From an uncultured Collinsella sp. (GTDB taxonomy: Bacteria > Actinomycetota > Coriobacteriia > Coriobacteriales > Coriobacteriaceae), in assembly GCA_900547655.1 (NCBI GenBank), contig URHQ01000008.1, forward strand, positions 1 to 40,742: a stretch of 40,742 nucleotides of DNA. Reading direction: 5' to 3'. Made by a program: the position numbers and the translations under genes. How positions within the stretch are numbered: the first letter of the stretch is position 1; every line of letters begins with the position of its first letter. A model generated the notes under the pieces. It was given only the letters and a program-made list of their open reading frames with translations. It did no database searches and had not been told where the DNA came from. Shown one piece after another: positions 1 to 8,011 of this stretch.

Positions 1-18
1 ACGCCCACCAAATGTTCG

Positions 19-55
19 CAGCTCAGAGGCTATGTCCTCTGGGCTGTTTTGTTTT
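19..55 (+). terminator. Rho-independent terminator of an upstream transcript
   Basis: An 11-bp stem (19-29 with 36-46, one G-T pair) closes a 6-base loop and is followed by TTTTGTTTT. The T-run lies on the plus strand, so it ends a transcript entering from the left of the window. No gene of that transcript is visible here. Confidence 0.75.
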
Positions 56-349
56 GCCACCAAGCACGCCGCCAAATATGCCAGCAAATATTGATCCAAG
101 GTCCCCGTAGAGGTGCCGGCAGGTTGCATACGTCCTGGCCGACCGTGACCGCAACATGTTGGTCAAGCATAATCTTTTGGATTCTTTTGGCGTGAGCGGC
201 TTGGTTTTGGTAGGATTTGTCAGCGGCTTGACTAAGGGGGTTTTATAACTGCCATGCAGGTAGCCGTGTTGGTAACGTTTTACCGACTTGCCAAGAACCC
301 CTCATAATTAATGCGTCTGCAAAATGACTAATTGCTTTGACCTGCTGAA
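56..349. other. Non-coding stretch with a foldable element at 235-302
   Basis: No convincing reading frame or tRNA/rRNA motif is seen between the first terminator and the NrdR box. Positions 235-302 can fold: AGGGGGTT (235-242) pairs with AACCCCT (296-302), and inside it GTTGGTAA (near 268) pairs with TTACCGAC (near 280) round a short loop. It has no T-loop consensus, so it is not a tRNA. It could be a small RNA or part of the nrdD leader. I cannot assign a family. Confidence 0.35.
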
Positions 350-365
350 ACACTATATGTTGTGT
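350..365 (+). promoter_or_regulatory. NrdR box upstream of nrdD
   Basis: ACACTATATGTTGTGT is a 16-bp imperfect palindrome close to the NrdR consensus (acaCwAtATaTwGtgt). NrdR represses ribonucleotide reductase genes when dATP is plentiful. Its position about 260 bases before nrdD fits. NrdR boxes usually come in pairs; the best second candidate, ACAGGATATAGATGCC at 384-399, is degenerate. Confidence 0.75.
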
Positions 366-395
366 TTGACCTAAAAAAAGAATACAGGATATAGA
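366..395 (+). promoter_or_regulatory. Candidate nrdD promoter
   Basis: TTGACC (366-371) and TATAGA (390-395) are 18 bases apart. The -35 box abuts the NrdR box, so bound NrdR would block RNA polymerase. TATGAT at 409-414 is an alternative -10 without a good -35. The start site would leave a leader of over 200 bases. Confidence 0.45.
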
Positions 396-621
396 TGCCT
401 CTTTGTCGTATGATAGATGGCGGACAGAGAACGAGGACCTTATTCGCCCCATTTGGATGGATCTTCGAGCCCCTTGATTGGCTGCGAGGATTGTCCGCAT
501 GAGGGCCTATGGTTTTCGAAAACACAGATTGCGCGACGGCGCCGCAAGACAGGGGCAAGCCCTGCCGGGCATCGTTTGGCTCTGAAGCGCAATACGATTT
601 CGACGCGAAAGAGGCAAGAGG

Positions 622-2844
622 ATGAAGATCATCAAGCGCAGCGGCACCGAGGTTGTCTTTGACATCGATAAGATTGTCAATGCCATCCGCGCCGCAAACT
701 TGGAGGTCGAGGAGAGCTCTCGTCTTACCGACCGCCAGGTGGTTTACGCGGCACAAAACGTCGCCGAGGCATGCGAGAACGCGGGCCACACCGTGTCGGT
801 CGAGGAGATTCAGGATCTGGTCGAGGACGAGATTATGCGTCTCGACTGCTACGAGGTTGCCCGCCACTACATCATCTATCGCTATGTTCAGAGCCTGAAG
901 CGCCAGAAGAACACGACCGACGACAAGATTCTGTCGCTGATTGAGTGCAACAACGAAGAGGTCAAGCAGGAGAACTCCAACAAGAACCCGACCGTCAATT
1001 CCGTTCAGCGTGACTACATGGCCGGCGAGATCTCCAAGGATCTGACCCAGCGTGTGCTGCTGCCCCAGGAGATTGTGGATGCTCACAATGAGGGTCTGAT
1101 TCACTTCCATGATTCGGACTACTTTGCCCAGCACATGCATAACTGCGACCTGGTGAACCTGGAGGATATGCTCCAGAACGGTACTGTTATTTCGGGCACG
1201 CTGATCGAGAAGCCGCACAGCTTCTCGACTGCCTGCAACATCGCGACGCAGATCATCGCTCAGGTTGCTTCCTCCCAGTACGGTGGCCAGTCGATTTCGC
1301 TGACCCATCTTGCCCCGTTCGTCGAGGTGAGCCGTCAAAAGATTCGCGGCGAGGTCGCTCGTGAGCTTGAGGAGCTCGGCGTCTCTGCGTCTGCCGAGAA
1401 GGTCCGTGAGGTCGTTGAGGACCGTCTGCGTGACGAGATCCGTCGCGGCGTCCAGACGATTCAATATCAGGTCGTGACCCTTATGACCACCAATGGCCAG
1501 GCGCCGTTCGTGACGGTCTTTATGTATCTCAATGAGGCCCGTACGCCTCAGGAGAAGCACGACCTTGCCATGATTGTGGAGGAGACGCTTCGCCAGCGCT
1601 ACGAGGGCGTTAAGAACGAGGCCGGCGTATGGATCACCCCGGCATTCCCCAAACTTATCTATGTACTCGAGGACGATAACGTTTACGAGGATTCCCCGTA
1701 CTTCTACCTGACTCAGCTGGCTGCGAAGTGCACCGCCAAGCGCATGGTGCCCGACTACATCTCCGAGAAGAAGATGCGCGAGCTGAAGCTGTCGAAGGGC
1801 GAGACCGCGGGTAACGGCGACTGCTATACCTGCATGGGCTGCCGCAGCTTCTTGACGCCCGACCGCTCCGGTAACGGCTTTAACAACATTGCCAACGCGC
1901 TGAACTACTACCCGAACAAGCCCAAGTACTATGGTCGCTTTAACCAGGGCGTCGTGACCATCAACCTGCCCGATGTCGCGCTGAGCTCGCACCAGGATAT
2001 GGATAAGTTCTGGAAGATCTTCGACGAGCGCCTTGAGCTGTGCCACCGTGCCCTGCTGTGCCGTCATGAGCGCCTGATGGGTACGCTTTCTGACGCCGCA
2101 CCGATTCTGTGGCAGTACGGCGCCCTCGCTCGTCTGAAGAAGGGCGAGACGATCGACAAGCTGCTCGTGGGCGGATACTCCACCATTAGTTTGGGTTATG
2201 CCGGCCTGTATGAGTGCGTCAAGTACATGACGGGCCACAGCCACACCGAGAAGGAGGGCACGCCCTTTGCCATGGCCGTCATGCAGCGCATGAACGACAA
2301 GTGCGCCGAGTGGAAGGCCGAAAGCGATATTGACTTCTCGCTGTACGGTACCCCGCTTGAGTCGACGACCTACAAGTTCGCCAAGTGCCTGCAGCGTCGT
2401 TTTGGCATTATCCCGGGTGTGACGGACAAGGGCTACATCACCAACAGCTACCACGTCCATGTGTCCGAGGAGATCGACGCATTCGACAAGCTCAAGTTCG
2501 AGGGTATGTTCCAGCAGCTTTCGCCGGGCGGTGCCATCTCCTACGTCGAGGTTCCCAACATGCAGGACAACCTCAAGGCTGTCATTCGCGTGATGCAGTA
2601 CATCTACGACAACATCATGTACGCCGAGCTCAACACCAAGAGCGACTACTGCCAGGTGTGCGGCTACGACGGCGAGATCAAGATTGTCGAGGATGACGGC
2701 AAACTGGTGTGGGAGTGCCCCAACTGCGGCAATCGTGACCAGGAGAAGATGAACGTCGCCCGTCGTACGTGTGGCTACATCGGTACCCAGTTCTGGAACC
2801 AGGGTCGAACCGAGGAGATCCGCGACCGCGTGCTGCATCTCTAA
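622..2844 (+). CDS. nrdD: Anaerobic (class III) ribonucleoside-triphosphate reductase
   Basis: This 740-residue enzyme makes deoxyribonucleotides from ribonucleoside triphosphates without oxygen, using a glycyl radical installed by NrdG. An ATP-cone domain, the dATP/ATP switch, fills about residues 1-90. The catalytic barrel follows and includes a CMGCRS cysteine motif. Near the C-terminus are two zinc-type cysteine pairs (C677/C680 and C699/C702) and the glycyl-radical motif RTCGYIG, with the radical glycine probably at 718. Length and domain order are normal and no lesion is seen. The start ATG follows GCAAGAGG. An NrdR box and promoter lie upstream and nrdG lies downstream, separated by 426 bases with two palindromes. 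Confidence 0.97.
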   Translation: MKIIKRSGTEVVFDIDKIVNAIRAANLEVEESSRLTDRQVVYAAQNVAEACENAGHTVSVEEIQDLVEDEIMRLDCYEVARHYIIYRYVQSLKRQKNTTDDKILSLIECNNEEVKQENSNKNPTVNSVQRDYMAGEISKDLTQRVLLPQEIVDAHNEGLIHFHDSDYFAQHMHNCDLVNLEDMLQNGTVISGTLIEKPHSFSTACNIATQIIAQVASSQYGGQSISLTHLAPFVEVSRQKIRGEVARELEELGVSASAEKVREVVEDRLRDEIRRGVQTIQYQVVTLMTTNGQAPFVTVFMYLNEARTPQEKHDLAMIVEETLRQRYEGVKNEAGVWITPAFPKLIYVLEDDNVYEDSPYFYLTQLAAKCTAKRMVPDYISEKKMRELKLSKGETAGNGDCYTCMGCRSFLTPDRSGNGFNNIANALNYYPNKPKYYGRFNQGVVTINLPDVALSSHQDMDKFWKIFDERLELCHRALLCRHERLMGTLSDAAPILWQYGALARLKKGETIDKLLVGGYSTISLGYAGLYECVKYMTGHSHTEKEGTPFAMAVMQRMNDKCAEWKAESDIDFSLYGTPLESTTYKFAKCLQRRFGIIPGVTDKGYITNSYHVHVSEEIDAFDKLKFEGMFQQLSPGGAISYVEVPNMQDNLKAVIRVMQYIYDNIMYAELNTKSDYCQVCGYDGEIKIVEDDGKLVWECPNCGNRDQEKMNVARRTCGYIGTQFWNQGRTEEIRDRVLHL

Positions 2845-2855
2845 TAATCATCCCT

Positions 2856-2993
2856 GACTGCCCCGTAGCGAGGCCCCGGACCTTTACTCGCTATTTCGGA
2901 CAGTCCTGGCTCACGACGGAGGCGCCACTGGCGCCTCCTGTTCGTGCGGAACTCATATCGAGCAAAGGTCCGGGGCCTCGCTACGGGGCAGTC
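2856..2993. repeat. Long palindrome between nrdD and nrdG
   Basis: Two 35-base arms (2856-2890 and 2959-2993) are inverted complements with one mismatch. A second inner hairpin is built on GGAGGCGCC/GGCGCCTCC near 2918-2938, with CACGA/TCGTG outside it. The whole could fold into a hairpin of about 138 bases. No T-run follows, so it is not a simple terminator. No clear target-site duplication is seen. It may be a REP/MITE-like element or an RNA-processing structure that lowers nrdG relative to nrdD. Confidence 0.8.
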
Positions 2994-3171
2994 AAGTTGA
3001 CGTAGCTGAGATGCAGCATGAGGTCTGCTCACTCCTCGAAGTTCTTAGTGGAAATGAGTTGACTTGCAGCAACGCTTTGCTTGCGATGACGGTTGAGCTG
3101 CAACGAAGTATTTATTGGACCTCGAACCCTATACTCGATGTTCGCTTCGTTCATTGAGTTACCCTTTGCAT

Positions 3172-3262
3172 GAGGCCGGGACATATCGTCCCGCCCGCAG
3201 TTTCGCAGGCCGAAGGCCGAGAATGTTTGAGGACGGGATGATATGTCCCGGCCTCCCGGGAG
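3172..3262. repeat. Palindrome next to the nrdG ribosome site
   Basis: Arms of 25 bases (3172-3196 and 3231-3255) match at 23 positions, and the two differences still allow G-T pairing. The right arm runs into CTCCCGGGAG (3253-3262), a second palindrome that contains the likely nrdG ribosome-binding site. The two folds share bases 3253-3255, so they may compete and affect nrdG translation. That is inference. Confidence 0.7.
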
Positions 3263-3270
3263 AGTTACTT

Positions 3271-3852
3271 ATGAACTACGCGAACATCAAGTATTTCGAC
3301 ATTGCTGATGGGGAAGGCGTTCGTACTTCTCTGTTTGTGAGCGGGTGCCGTCGTGGGTGCAAGAATTGCTTTAACTCTGTCGCGTGGGACTTTGCTGCGG
3401 GTGAGCCGTTCGATCGTGCCGTCGAGGACAAGATTATCGAGAGTCTCGATCATCCCTTTATCGATGGCCTGACGATTCTGGGCGGCGAGCCTATGGAGCC
3501 CGAGAATCAGGCGGGACTTGTTGACTTTATCGAACGCGTGCGTGCGGCCTATCCCGAGGGGTCGGGCAAGACCATTTGGTGCTTTACCGGCGACGTGCTC
3601 GAGGAGCTTATGCCGGGTGGCCGTCATCATACCGAGGTGACGGACCGTATCCTGGCCTGCCTCGACATGTTGGTGGACGGCCCGTTTGTTCAGGATCTGT
3701 ACGATATCTCATTGCGCTTTAGGGGCTCGAGCAATCAGCGCGTGATTGATATGAACGCCACGCGCGCCCGTGCTGTGCGCGAGGGCGTTGTGCTTTGCGA
3801 CGCTGTGGAGCTTTGGCGGGACGATCCGGTCTATTCGACCCATACTATGTAG
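3271..3852 (+). CDS. nrdG: Anaerobic ribonucleotide reductase activating protein
   Basis: NrdG is the radical SAM activase that abstracts a hydrogen from the NrdD glycine. The protein is 193 residues, a normal size. The radical SAM cysteines are C26, C30 and C33 (SGCRRGCKNC), followed by the SAM-contact motif GGEP. The ATG at 3271 is chosen because the protein then begins MNYANIKYFDIADGEG, the usual NrdG start, and a GGGAG lies before it. An in-frame extension to a TTG at 3115 would translate a palindrome and is unlikely. Confidence 0.96.
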   Translation: MNYANIKYFDIADGEGVRTSLFVSGCRRGCKNCFNSVAWDFAAGEPFDRAVEDKIIESLDHPFIDGLTILGGEPMEPENQAGLVDFIERVRAAYPEGSGKTIWCFTGDVLEELMPGGRHHTEVTDRILACLDMLVDGPFVQDLYDISLRFRGSSNQRVIDMNATRARAVREGVVLCDAVELWRDDPVYSTHTM

Positions 3853-3918
3853 CTTGTGGCCGATGCCAAAGGGCGTGGTACCATAGCGCGAACGCAAAAT
3901 CGGAAAAGTGAGGCCCAG

Positions 3919-4476
3919 ATGGTCGATCAGGAAAAAGTCGAGGCCGCCATTAAGCTGTTGCTTGAGGGCATAGGCGAGGACCCAACTCGTGAGGGCCTGC
4001 TGGAGACCCCGGCGCGCGTTGCCCGTATGTATGGTGAGATCGCCGGCGGTATGGATCAGAGTGCCGAGGAGCACCTGTCCAAAACCTTTGCCGTCGCTTC
4101 GAACGATTTGGTTATCGAGCGCGACATTACGTTCTACTCGCTGTGCGAGCACCATCTGCTGCCGTTTTATGGCAAGGCTGCGATCGGCTATATCCCTAAC
4201 GGTCGCGTGGCGGGTCTGTCTAAACTTGCTCGCACGGTTGAGGTCTATGCCCGTCGTCTGCAGCTGCAGGAGCAGCTGTGTGCGCAGGTTGCCGACGCTC
4301 TCATGGATTATCTCGCTCCCCAGGGAGCGATTGTGCTCATAGAGGCTGAGCATATGTGCATGACCATGCGCGGCGTGCAAAAGCCTGGCACCAAGACCGT
4401 GACGCTCGCTCGCCGCGGCGTCTTTGAGACCGATCCCGCGCTCGAGGAGCGATTCTTTAGGATGCTGGGCCGTTAG
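3919..4476 (+). CDS. folE: GTP cyclohydrolase I
   Basis: FolE converts GTP to 7,8-dihydroneopterin triphosphate, the first step of folate synthesis. The 185-residue protein has the zinc ligands C76 and H79 (LCEHH) and C147 (EHMCM), and the conserved RLQLQEQL segment. The ATG at 3919 is preceded by GTGAGG at 5 bases. It opens a folate cluster: an HD-domain gene begins one base after its stop and folB follows. Confidence 0.96.
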   Translation: MVDQEKVEAAIKLLLEGIGEDPTREGLLETPARVARMYGEIAGGMDQSAEEHLSKTFAVASNDLVIERDITFYSLCEHHLLPFYGKAAIGYIPNGRVAGLSKLARTVEVYARRLQLQEQLCAQVADALMDYLAPQGAIVLIEAEHMCMTMRGVQKPGTKTVTLARRGVFETDPALEERFFRMLGR

Positions 4477-4477
4477 C

Positions 4478-5059
4478 ATGAGGGTCGTCAACGACTTTAC
4501 ATCGAAGACCGATGAGGGGACGCCGCGTCGCGGCTTCATGGCTTCGGGCCTGGCCCCCTTTGATGCCATGCCTCGCATTGATTACATTTGTGCCAACGGG
4601 CTGTTTCGGCGGCACCTGGGCAACATTGCGCAGTTGGAATCGGGGCGCATCTTCTGCCGCCACGGTATTGACCATCTGCTCGATGTCGCTCGCATTATGT
4701 GGATCAAGAATCTCGAGGAACAGCTCGAATTTGACCGCGAGGTCATCTACGCCACGGCACTTCTTCACGATATCGGCAAAGATGAACAGTATGAATCGGG
4801 TATATCCCATGATGTTGCAAGCGAACGCGTCGCTGATGCGATTCTCGGCGGCATGCCCGATGATGTGGCGTTTGAGCCGGCCGATGCCGCAGCCATTAAG
4901 ACGGCCATTCTGGGCCATCGAAAGCTGCGCGTGAACAGCCAACCGCTTGAGCGTCTGCTCTATGCGGCCGATAAAGCGTCGCGCGCCTGCTTTGCATGCC
5001 CCGCGCGCAATGCTTGCAACTGGAGCGATGATAAAAAGAACCTGTCGATTCGCGTGTAG
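4478..5059 (+). CDS. HD-domain phosphohydrolase in the folate cluster
   Basis: A 193-residue protein with an HD metal-dependent phosphohydrolase core: H66, H97-D98 (LLHDIGKD) and D165. Near the C-terminus, cysteines 171, 174 and 180 could bind a metal. Its start is one base after the folE stop, so the two are probably translationally coupled. HD proteins act on nucleotides or phosphate esters. The cluster position suggests a pterin phosphate or a regulatory nucleotide, but no substrate can be read from the sequence. The missing dihydroneopterin triphosphate pyrophosphatase step is one speculative role. Confidence 0.85.
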   Translation: MRVVNDFTSKTDEGTPRRGFMASGLAPFDAMPRIDYICANGLFRRHLGNIAQLESGRIFCRHGIDHLLDVARIMWIKNLEEQLEFDREVIYATALLHDIGKDEQYESGISHDVASERVADAILGGMPDDVAFEPADAAAIKTAILGHRKLRVNSQPLERLLYAADKASRACFACPARNACNWSDDKKNLSIRV

Positions 5060-5102
5060 TTAGTTTGCGCGGTCGGGGTTCTAAACGAAGGAGACGATCG
5101 CG

Positions 5103-5588
5103 ATGAGCAACAAGAAACTGCCCGAGAATGCAACCAAGACTGAAGGCGCCGAGCTCGCCCGCCGTGGAAGGGGCGAAATATCCACCGCAACGGCGGTGCC
5201 CCACGTGAGTTATGACGATCTGCGCCATGCTGACCGCATTACTATCGACGGTCTCGAGGTCTTTGCCAACCACGGCGTGTATCCCGAAGAGAATGCGCTG
5301 GGCCAGAAGTTCATCGTGTCCTTGGTGCTCTATGCCGACCTGCGTGCAGCGGGGGAGCACGATAACCTGGACGCTTCGATTGACTACGGCTCGGTGTGCC
5401 ACGATGTCGATGGCTATCTGCGCGAGCATACGTTTAAGCTCATCGAGGCGGCAGCCGAGGGTGTGGCCCAGATGCTGTTGCGTCGTTACTCCCTGCTGCT
5501 TGGCGTGCACGTTAAGCTCGATAAGCCTTGGGCGCCTGTCGGTCTTCCCTTGGCAAGCTGCGGTGTCGAGATCGAGCGCGTGCGCTAA
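5103..5588 (+). CDS. folB: Dihydroneopterin aldolase
   Basis: FolB cleaves 7,8-dihydroneopterin to 6-hydroxymethyl-dihydropterin and glycolaldehyde. The protein has 161 residues; the enzyme domain starts near residue 44 (RITIDGLEVFANHGV). The expected catalytic residues are the glutamate of PEENALGQ (E62/E63), Y95 and K141 (KLDKPWAP). The first 40 or so residues are a charged extension not found in most FolB proteins. AAGGAG lies 9 bases before this ATG, which supports the long form, although a GTG at 5203 would remove the extension. Confidence 0.93.
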   Translation: MSNKKLPENATKTEGAELARRGRGEISTATAVPHVSYDDLRHADRITIDGLEVFANHGVYPEENALGQKFIVSLVLYADLRAAGEHDNLDASIDYGSVCHDVDGYLREHTFKLIEAAAEGVAQMLLRRYSLLLGVHVKLDKPWAPVGLPLASCGVEIERVR

Positions 5589-5594
5589 CCGACT

Positions 5595-6371
5595 CTAGAG
5601 CTCGTTGGCGGGCGGTTTTTTGAGCCGCTGCGACAGAGCCCTGTTGTTGGGGCAGTACGTGTCGAGCAGCGCGTGAAACCGCTGATTGTGGCTTGGCTCG
5701 AGCAGGTGGACGAGCTCGTGGGCGACAACCATGTCAAGGCACTCGACGGGGTAGGCGGCAAGTTCTCGTGCGATGCGAATGGCGCCGGTTTTGGGCGTGC
5801 ATGATCCCCAGCGCGTTTTCATGCTGCGCACGGAAACGCGGGAAACGGCGACACCCATTGCGATTTCGTATGCGTGCACAATATCGCGCAGCGCCGATGT
5901 GACCTCGGACGTATAGAGCTGGTCAATATGGGCTTGGATCTCACTGGGCGTTAAGCCGTCGAGGGTCGCGTTCCACTTGGCCTGCGGACGTTCGTCTGGC
6001 TCGTCGGTACCCATAAAACTTGCGAAGGTAGCCTGCTTGGGCCGCGGTGCGGGTGGCTCAAAGTTGTGGTCGAGTGTATCCTGAACGGTGATGGGTTTGC
6101 CCCAAAGCGCAATGATGGACGAGGGACTGAGCGGCTCTCGCGCCGTCGCCTGACGTTGCTCGCGCTGGGCAAGTCGGCTGATAATCCAGGCGCTGTTGCG
6201 CTTCACAAACGCTTCGATACGCTCGCGGCTGGCGCCGAGCGGTGCACTGGCGTGGACCTCACCGCTCGATGTGACGCGTAGGTTGAAGTTCTTGACGCGC
6301 TTTTTGGTAACGATGACGGGGATGGGCGTCCCATCCGGTCGGGATGCGGAAATCGTAAACTGCTGCGTCAA
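5595..6371 (-). CDS. YgjP/SprT-like zinc metallopeptidase
   Basis: A 258-residue protein of the YgjP-like (DUF45) metallopeptidase group. It has the family's TRWGSC segment and then HELVH (218-222) with a third ligand at H228. Family members are cytoplasmic and poorly characterised. I chose the TTG at 6371 because GAAGGA lies just upstream. Two earlier in-frame ATGs (6434 and 6404) fall inside a palindrome (6394-6429) and lack a ribosome site. Its 3' end converges on folB with a 6-base gap. Confidence 0.85.
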   Translation of the reverse strand: MTQQFTISASRPDGTPIPVIVTKKRVKNFNLRVTSSGEVHASAPLGASRERIEAFVKRNSAWIISRLAQREQRQATAREPLSPSSIIALWGKPITVQDTLDHNFEPPAPRPKQATFASFMGTDEPDERPQAKWNATLDGLTPSEIQAHIDQLYTSEVTSALRDIVHAYEIAMGVAVSRVSVRSMKTRWGSCTPKTGAIRIARELAAYPVECLDMVVAHELVHLLEPSHNQRFHALLDTYCPNNRALSQRLKKPPANEL

Positions 6372-6393
6372 AAGCGGTCCTTCAGATTGGGGA

Positions 6394-6429
6394 CGGGCCG
6401 GCATGTCGACCGTTCGGCATGCCGGCCCG
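6394..6429. terminator. Palindrome between dipeptidase and metallopeptidase genes
   Basis: CGGGCCGGCATG (6394-6405) and its exact complement (6418-6429) form a 12-bp stem with a 12-base loop. It lies just after the dipeptidase stop on the minus strand. There is no T-run, so it may be a 3' stabiliser or a Rho-assisted terminator. Confidence 0.5.
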
Positions 6430-6445
6430 CTCAAGGGATGTGAAA

Positions 6446-7459
6446 TTAATAACGCTCAAAGAAGGCAAGCGCGTTGTCGCTGCAGAGCTTCTGCATCACG
6501 GTCTTGCCAAAGTGCTTGGAGAGCATGTTCTGGAACTCGGGCATCTTGCTGGCATCGGAGAGGAAGGCGGGCACCGTGGCACCGTCCCAGTCGCCGCCGA
6601 GCGCGATGACGTCCTCGCCGCCCAGGTCGAGCCAGTGCTCGATATGTGCCGCTAGTTGGTCGAAGGTGACGTCTGCGGCGGTCTTGTCGGTTGCGTCGTT
6701 GGAAAGGAACTCGCTGCAGTAGTTGAGGCCGACGATACCGCCCATGTCGCGAATGGTGCGGAACTGGTCGTCGGTAAGGTTGCGTTTGACGCCGCAAACC
6801 GCACGGGAGTTGGAGTGGCTGGCGACGAAGGGACGTGTGGCGTGGGCGACAACCTCGTCAAAGCACTCATCGTTGAGGTGGGAGACGTCAAGCACCATGC
6901 CGGCGTGCTCCATCTGCGTAAGTGCCTCGATGCCGGCGGCGGTGAGGCCGGCGTGGGTATCGTGTCCGCTCGCGAGCGGTCCTTGCGCATTCCAGCTGAG
7001 CGATGACATGAGTACGCCCAAGCTCTTGAGCACCTCGATCAGCGCGGGGTCCTCGGCAAAGAACGTGGCGTTTTCGATGGTGTGGATGCAGGCGACCTTG
7101 CCGTCTTTGAGCGCGGGGCGAATGTCTGCCGCGCTGCGTACGTTGACCATGCGGTCGTGGTTGAGCATTGCCTGGCCGCTCATATGCGCCATGATTTGCG
7201 CCTGGAAGCGCGCGGCGTGGGCGGTGGGAATCTCGTCGGGGACAAACGTGGCGAAGCACTGTGCCCACGGCGTGTTGCCGATCTTTGCGAGCGAGATGGC
7301 ACAGGCGTTACCCTCGATGAGGTCGAAATCTTGCGGATGCGTTTCGTCGCCGGGGAAATAACCGTCGGTGCCGGCGGTAAAGCGCAGGTCGAGATCGAGC
7401 GTGGCCCAGCCGATTCGGTCGGCGGTGTCGCAGTGTAGGTCAAATACGGGATATGCCAT
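6446..7459 (-). CDS. Membrane-dipeptidase-type (M19) peptidase
   Basis: A 337-residue zinc dipeptidase of peptidase family M19 (renal dipeptidase family), which hydrolyses dipeptides including L-D and D-D forms. Metal-site motifs are visible: H9 and D11 (DLHCD), the glutamate of HTIENAT, the histidine of LDVSH, and SHSNSR followed by LGGDWDG. There is no signal peptide, so it is probably cytoplasmic. The ATG at 7459 has GGAGG 4 bases upstream; an earlier in-frame ATG at 7489 lacks one. Confidence 0.93.
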   Translation of the reverse strand: MAYPVFDLHCDTADRIGWATLDLDLRFTAGTDGYFPGDETHPQDFDLIEGNACAISLAKIGNTPWAQCFATFVPDEIPTAHAARFQAQIMAHMSGQAMLNHDRMVNVRSAADIRPALKDGKVACIHTIENATFFAEDPALIEVLKSLGVLMSSLSWNAQGPLASGHDTHAGLTAAGIEALTQMEHAGMVLDVSHLNDECFDEVVAHATRPFVASHSNSRAVCGVKRNLTDDQFRTIRDMGGIVGLNYCSEFLSNDATDKTAADVTFDQLAAHIEHWLDLGGEDVIALGGDWDGATVPAFLSDASKMPEFQNMLSKHFGKTVMQKLCSDNALAFFERY

Positions 7460-7579
7460 GGTTCCTCCGGTTGCAGCGTTTCTTTGCAAACTGTCATTGA
7501 ATTGTATGACTAGGGTATAGTTAGCGCCATATGTTCACGGCGGCCCGCGTTGTGCGCCGCCCTTATCACGGAGGTTACC

Positions 7580-8008
7580 ATGTCCAACCAGGGCAAGAAG
7601 GTCAAGACCCATTATCGCGGCACGCTCGATGACGGCACGCAGTTCGATAGCTCCTACGATCGCGGCGAGCCGCTGGAGTTCACCTGCGGCGCCGGTCAGA
7701 TGATCAAGGGCTTCGACGCCGCTGTTGTCGACATGCAGGTGGGCGAGAAGAAGACCGTGCACATTCCTGCTGCCGATGCCTACGGCGAGCACAATCCCGA
7801 GATGGTTATTACCTTCCCGGCCGAACAGGTTCCCAACATCGAGCAGATCGAGAAGGGCATGAAGCTTTTCCTGTCCACGCCGAGCGGTATGCCCGTTCCC
7901 GCCGTGGTCATCGACGTAACGCCCGAGGCTGTGACGCTCGACGCCAACCACGAGCTGGCCGGCAAGGATCTCAACTTCGATATCGAGCTCGTCGAGGTCG
8001 AGGGTTAG
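7580..8008 (+). CDS. SlyD-like FKBP-type peptidyl-prolyl isomerase
   Basis: A 142-residue peptidyl-prolyl isomerase and probable chaperone. The FKBP core is split by an insert-in-flap domain at about residues 65-125 (AADAYGEHNPEMV onward), which defines the SlyD type. The histidine/cysteine-rich nickel-binding tail of E. coli SlyD is absent. The ATG follows GGAGG at 5 bases. A UreE-like gene starts 3 bases after its stop, which suggests a role in metal delivery even without the tail. The promoter is probably near TATAGT (7516-7521). Confidence 0.92.
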   Translation: MSNQGKKVKTHYRGTLDDGTQFDSSYDRGEPLEFTCGAGQMIKGFDAAVVDMQVGEKKTVHIPAADAYGEHNPEMVITFPAEQVPNIEQIEKGMKLFLSTPSGMPVPAVVIDVTPEAVTLDANHELAGKDLNFDIELVEVEG

Positions 8009-8011
8009 AGT

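Noticed and set aside
235..302. Possible tRNA upstream of nrdD
   Set aside because: A seven-base closing stem is present, but there is no T-loop consensus, D-loop or plausible anticodon arm.
328..2838. Long open frame on the minus strand opposite nrdD (836 residues)
   Set aside because: It mirrors the nrdD codons, has low-complexity valine/leucine/histidine-rich composition, no ribosome site and no recognisable domain.
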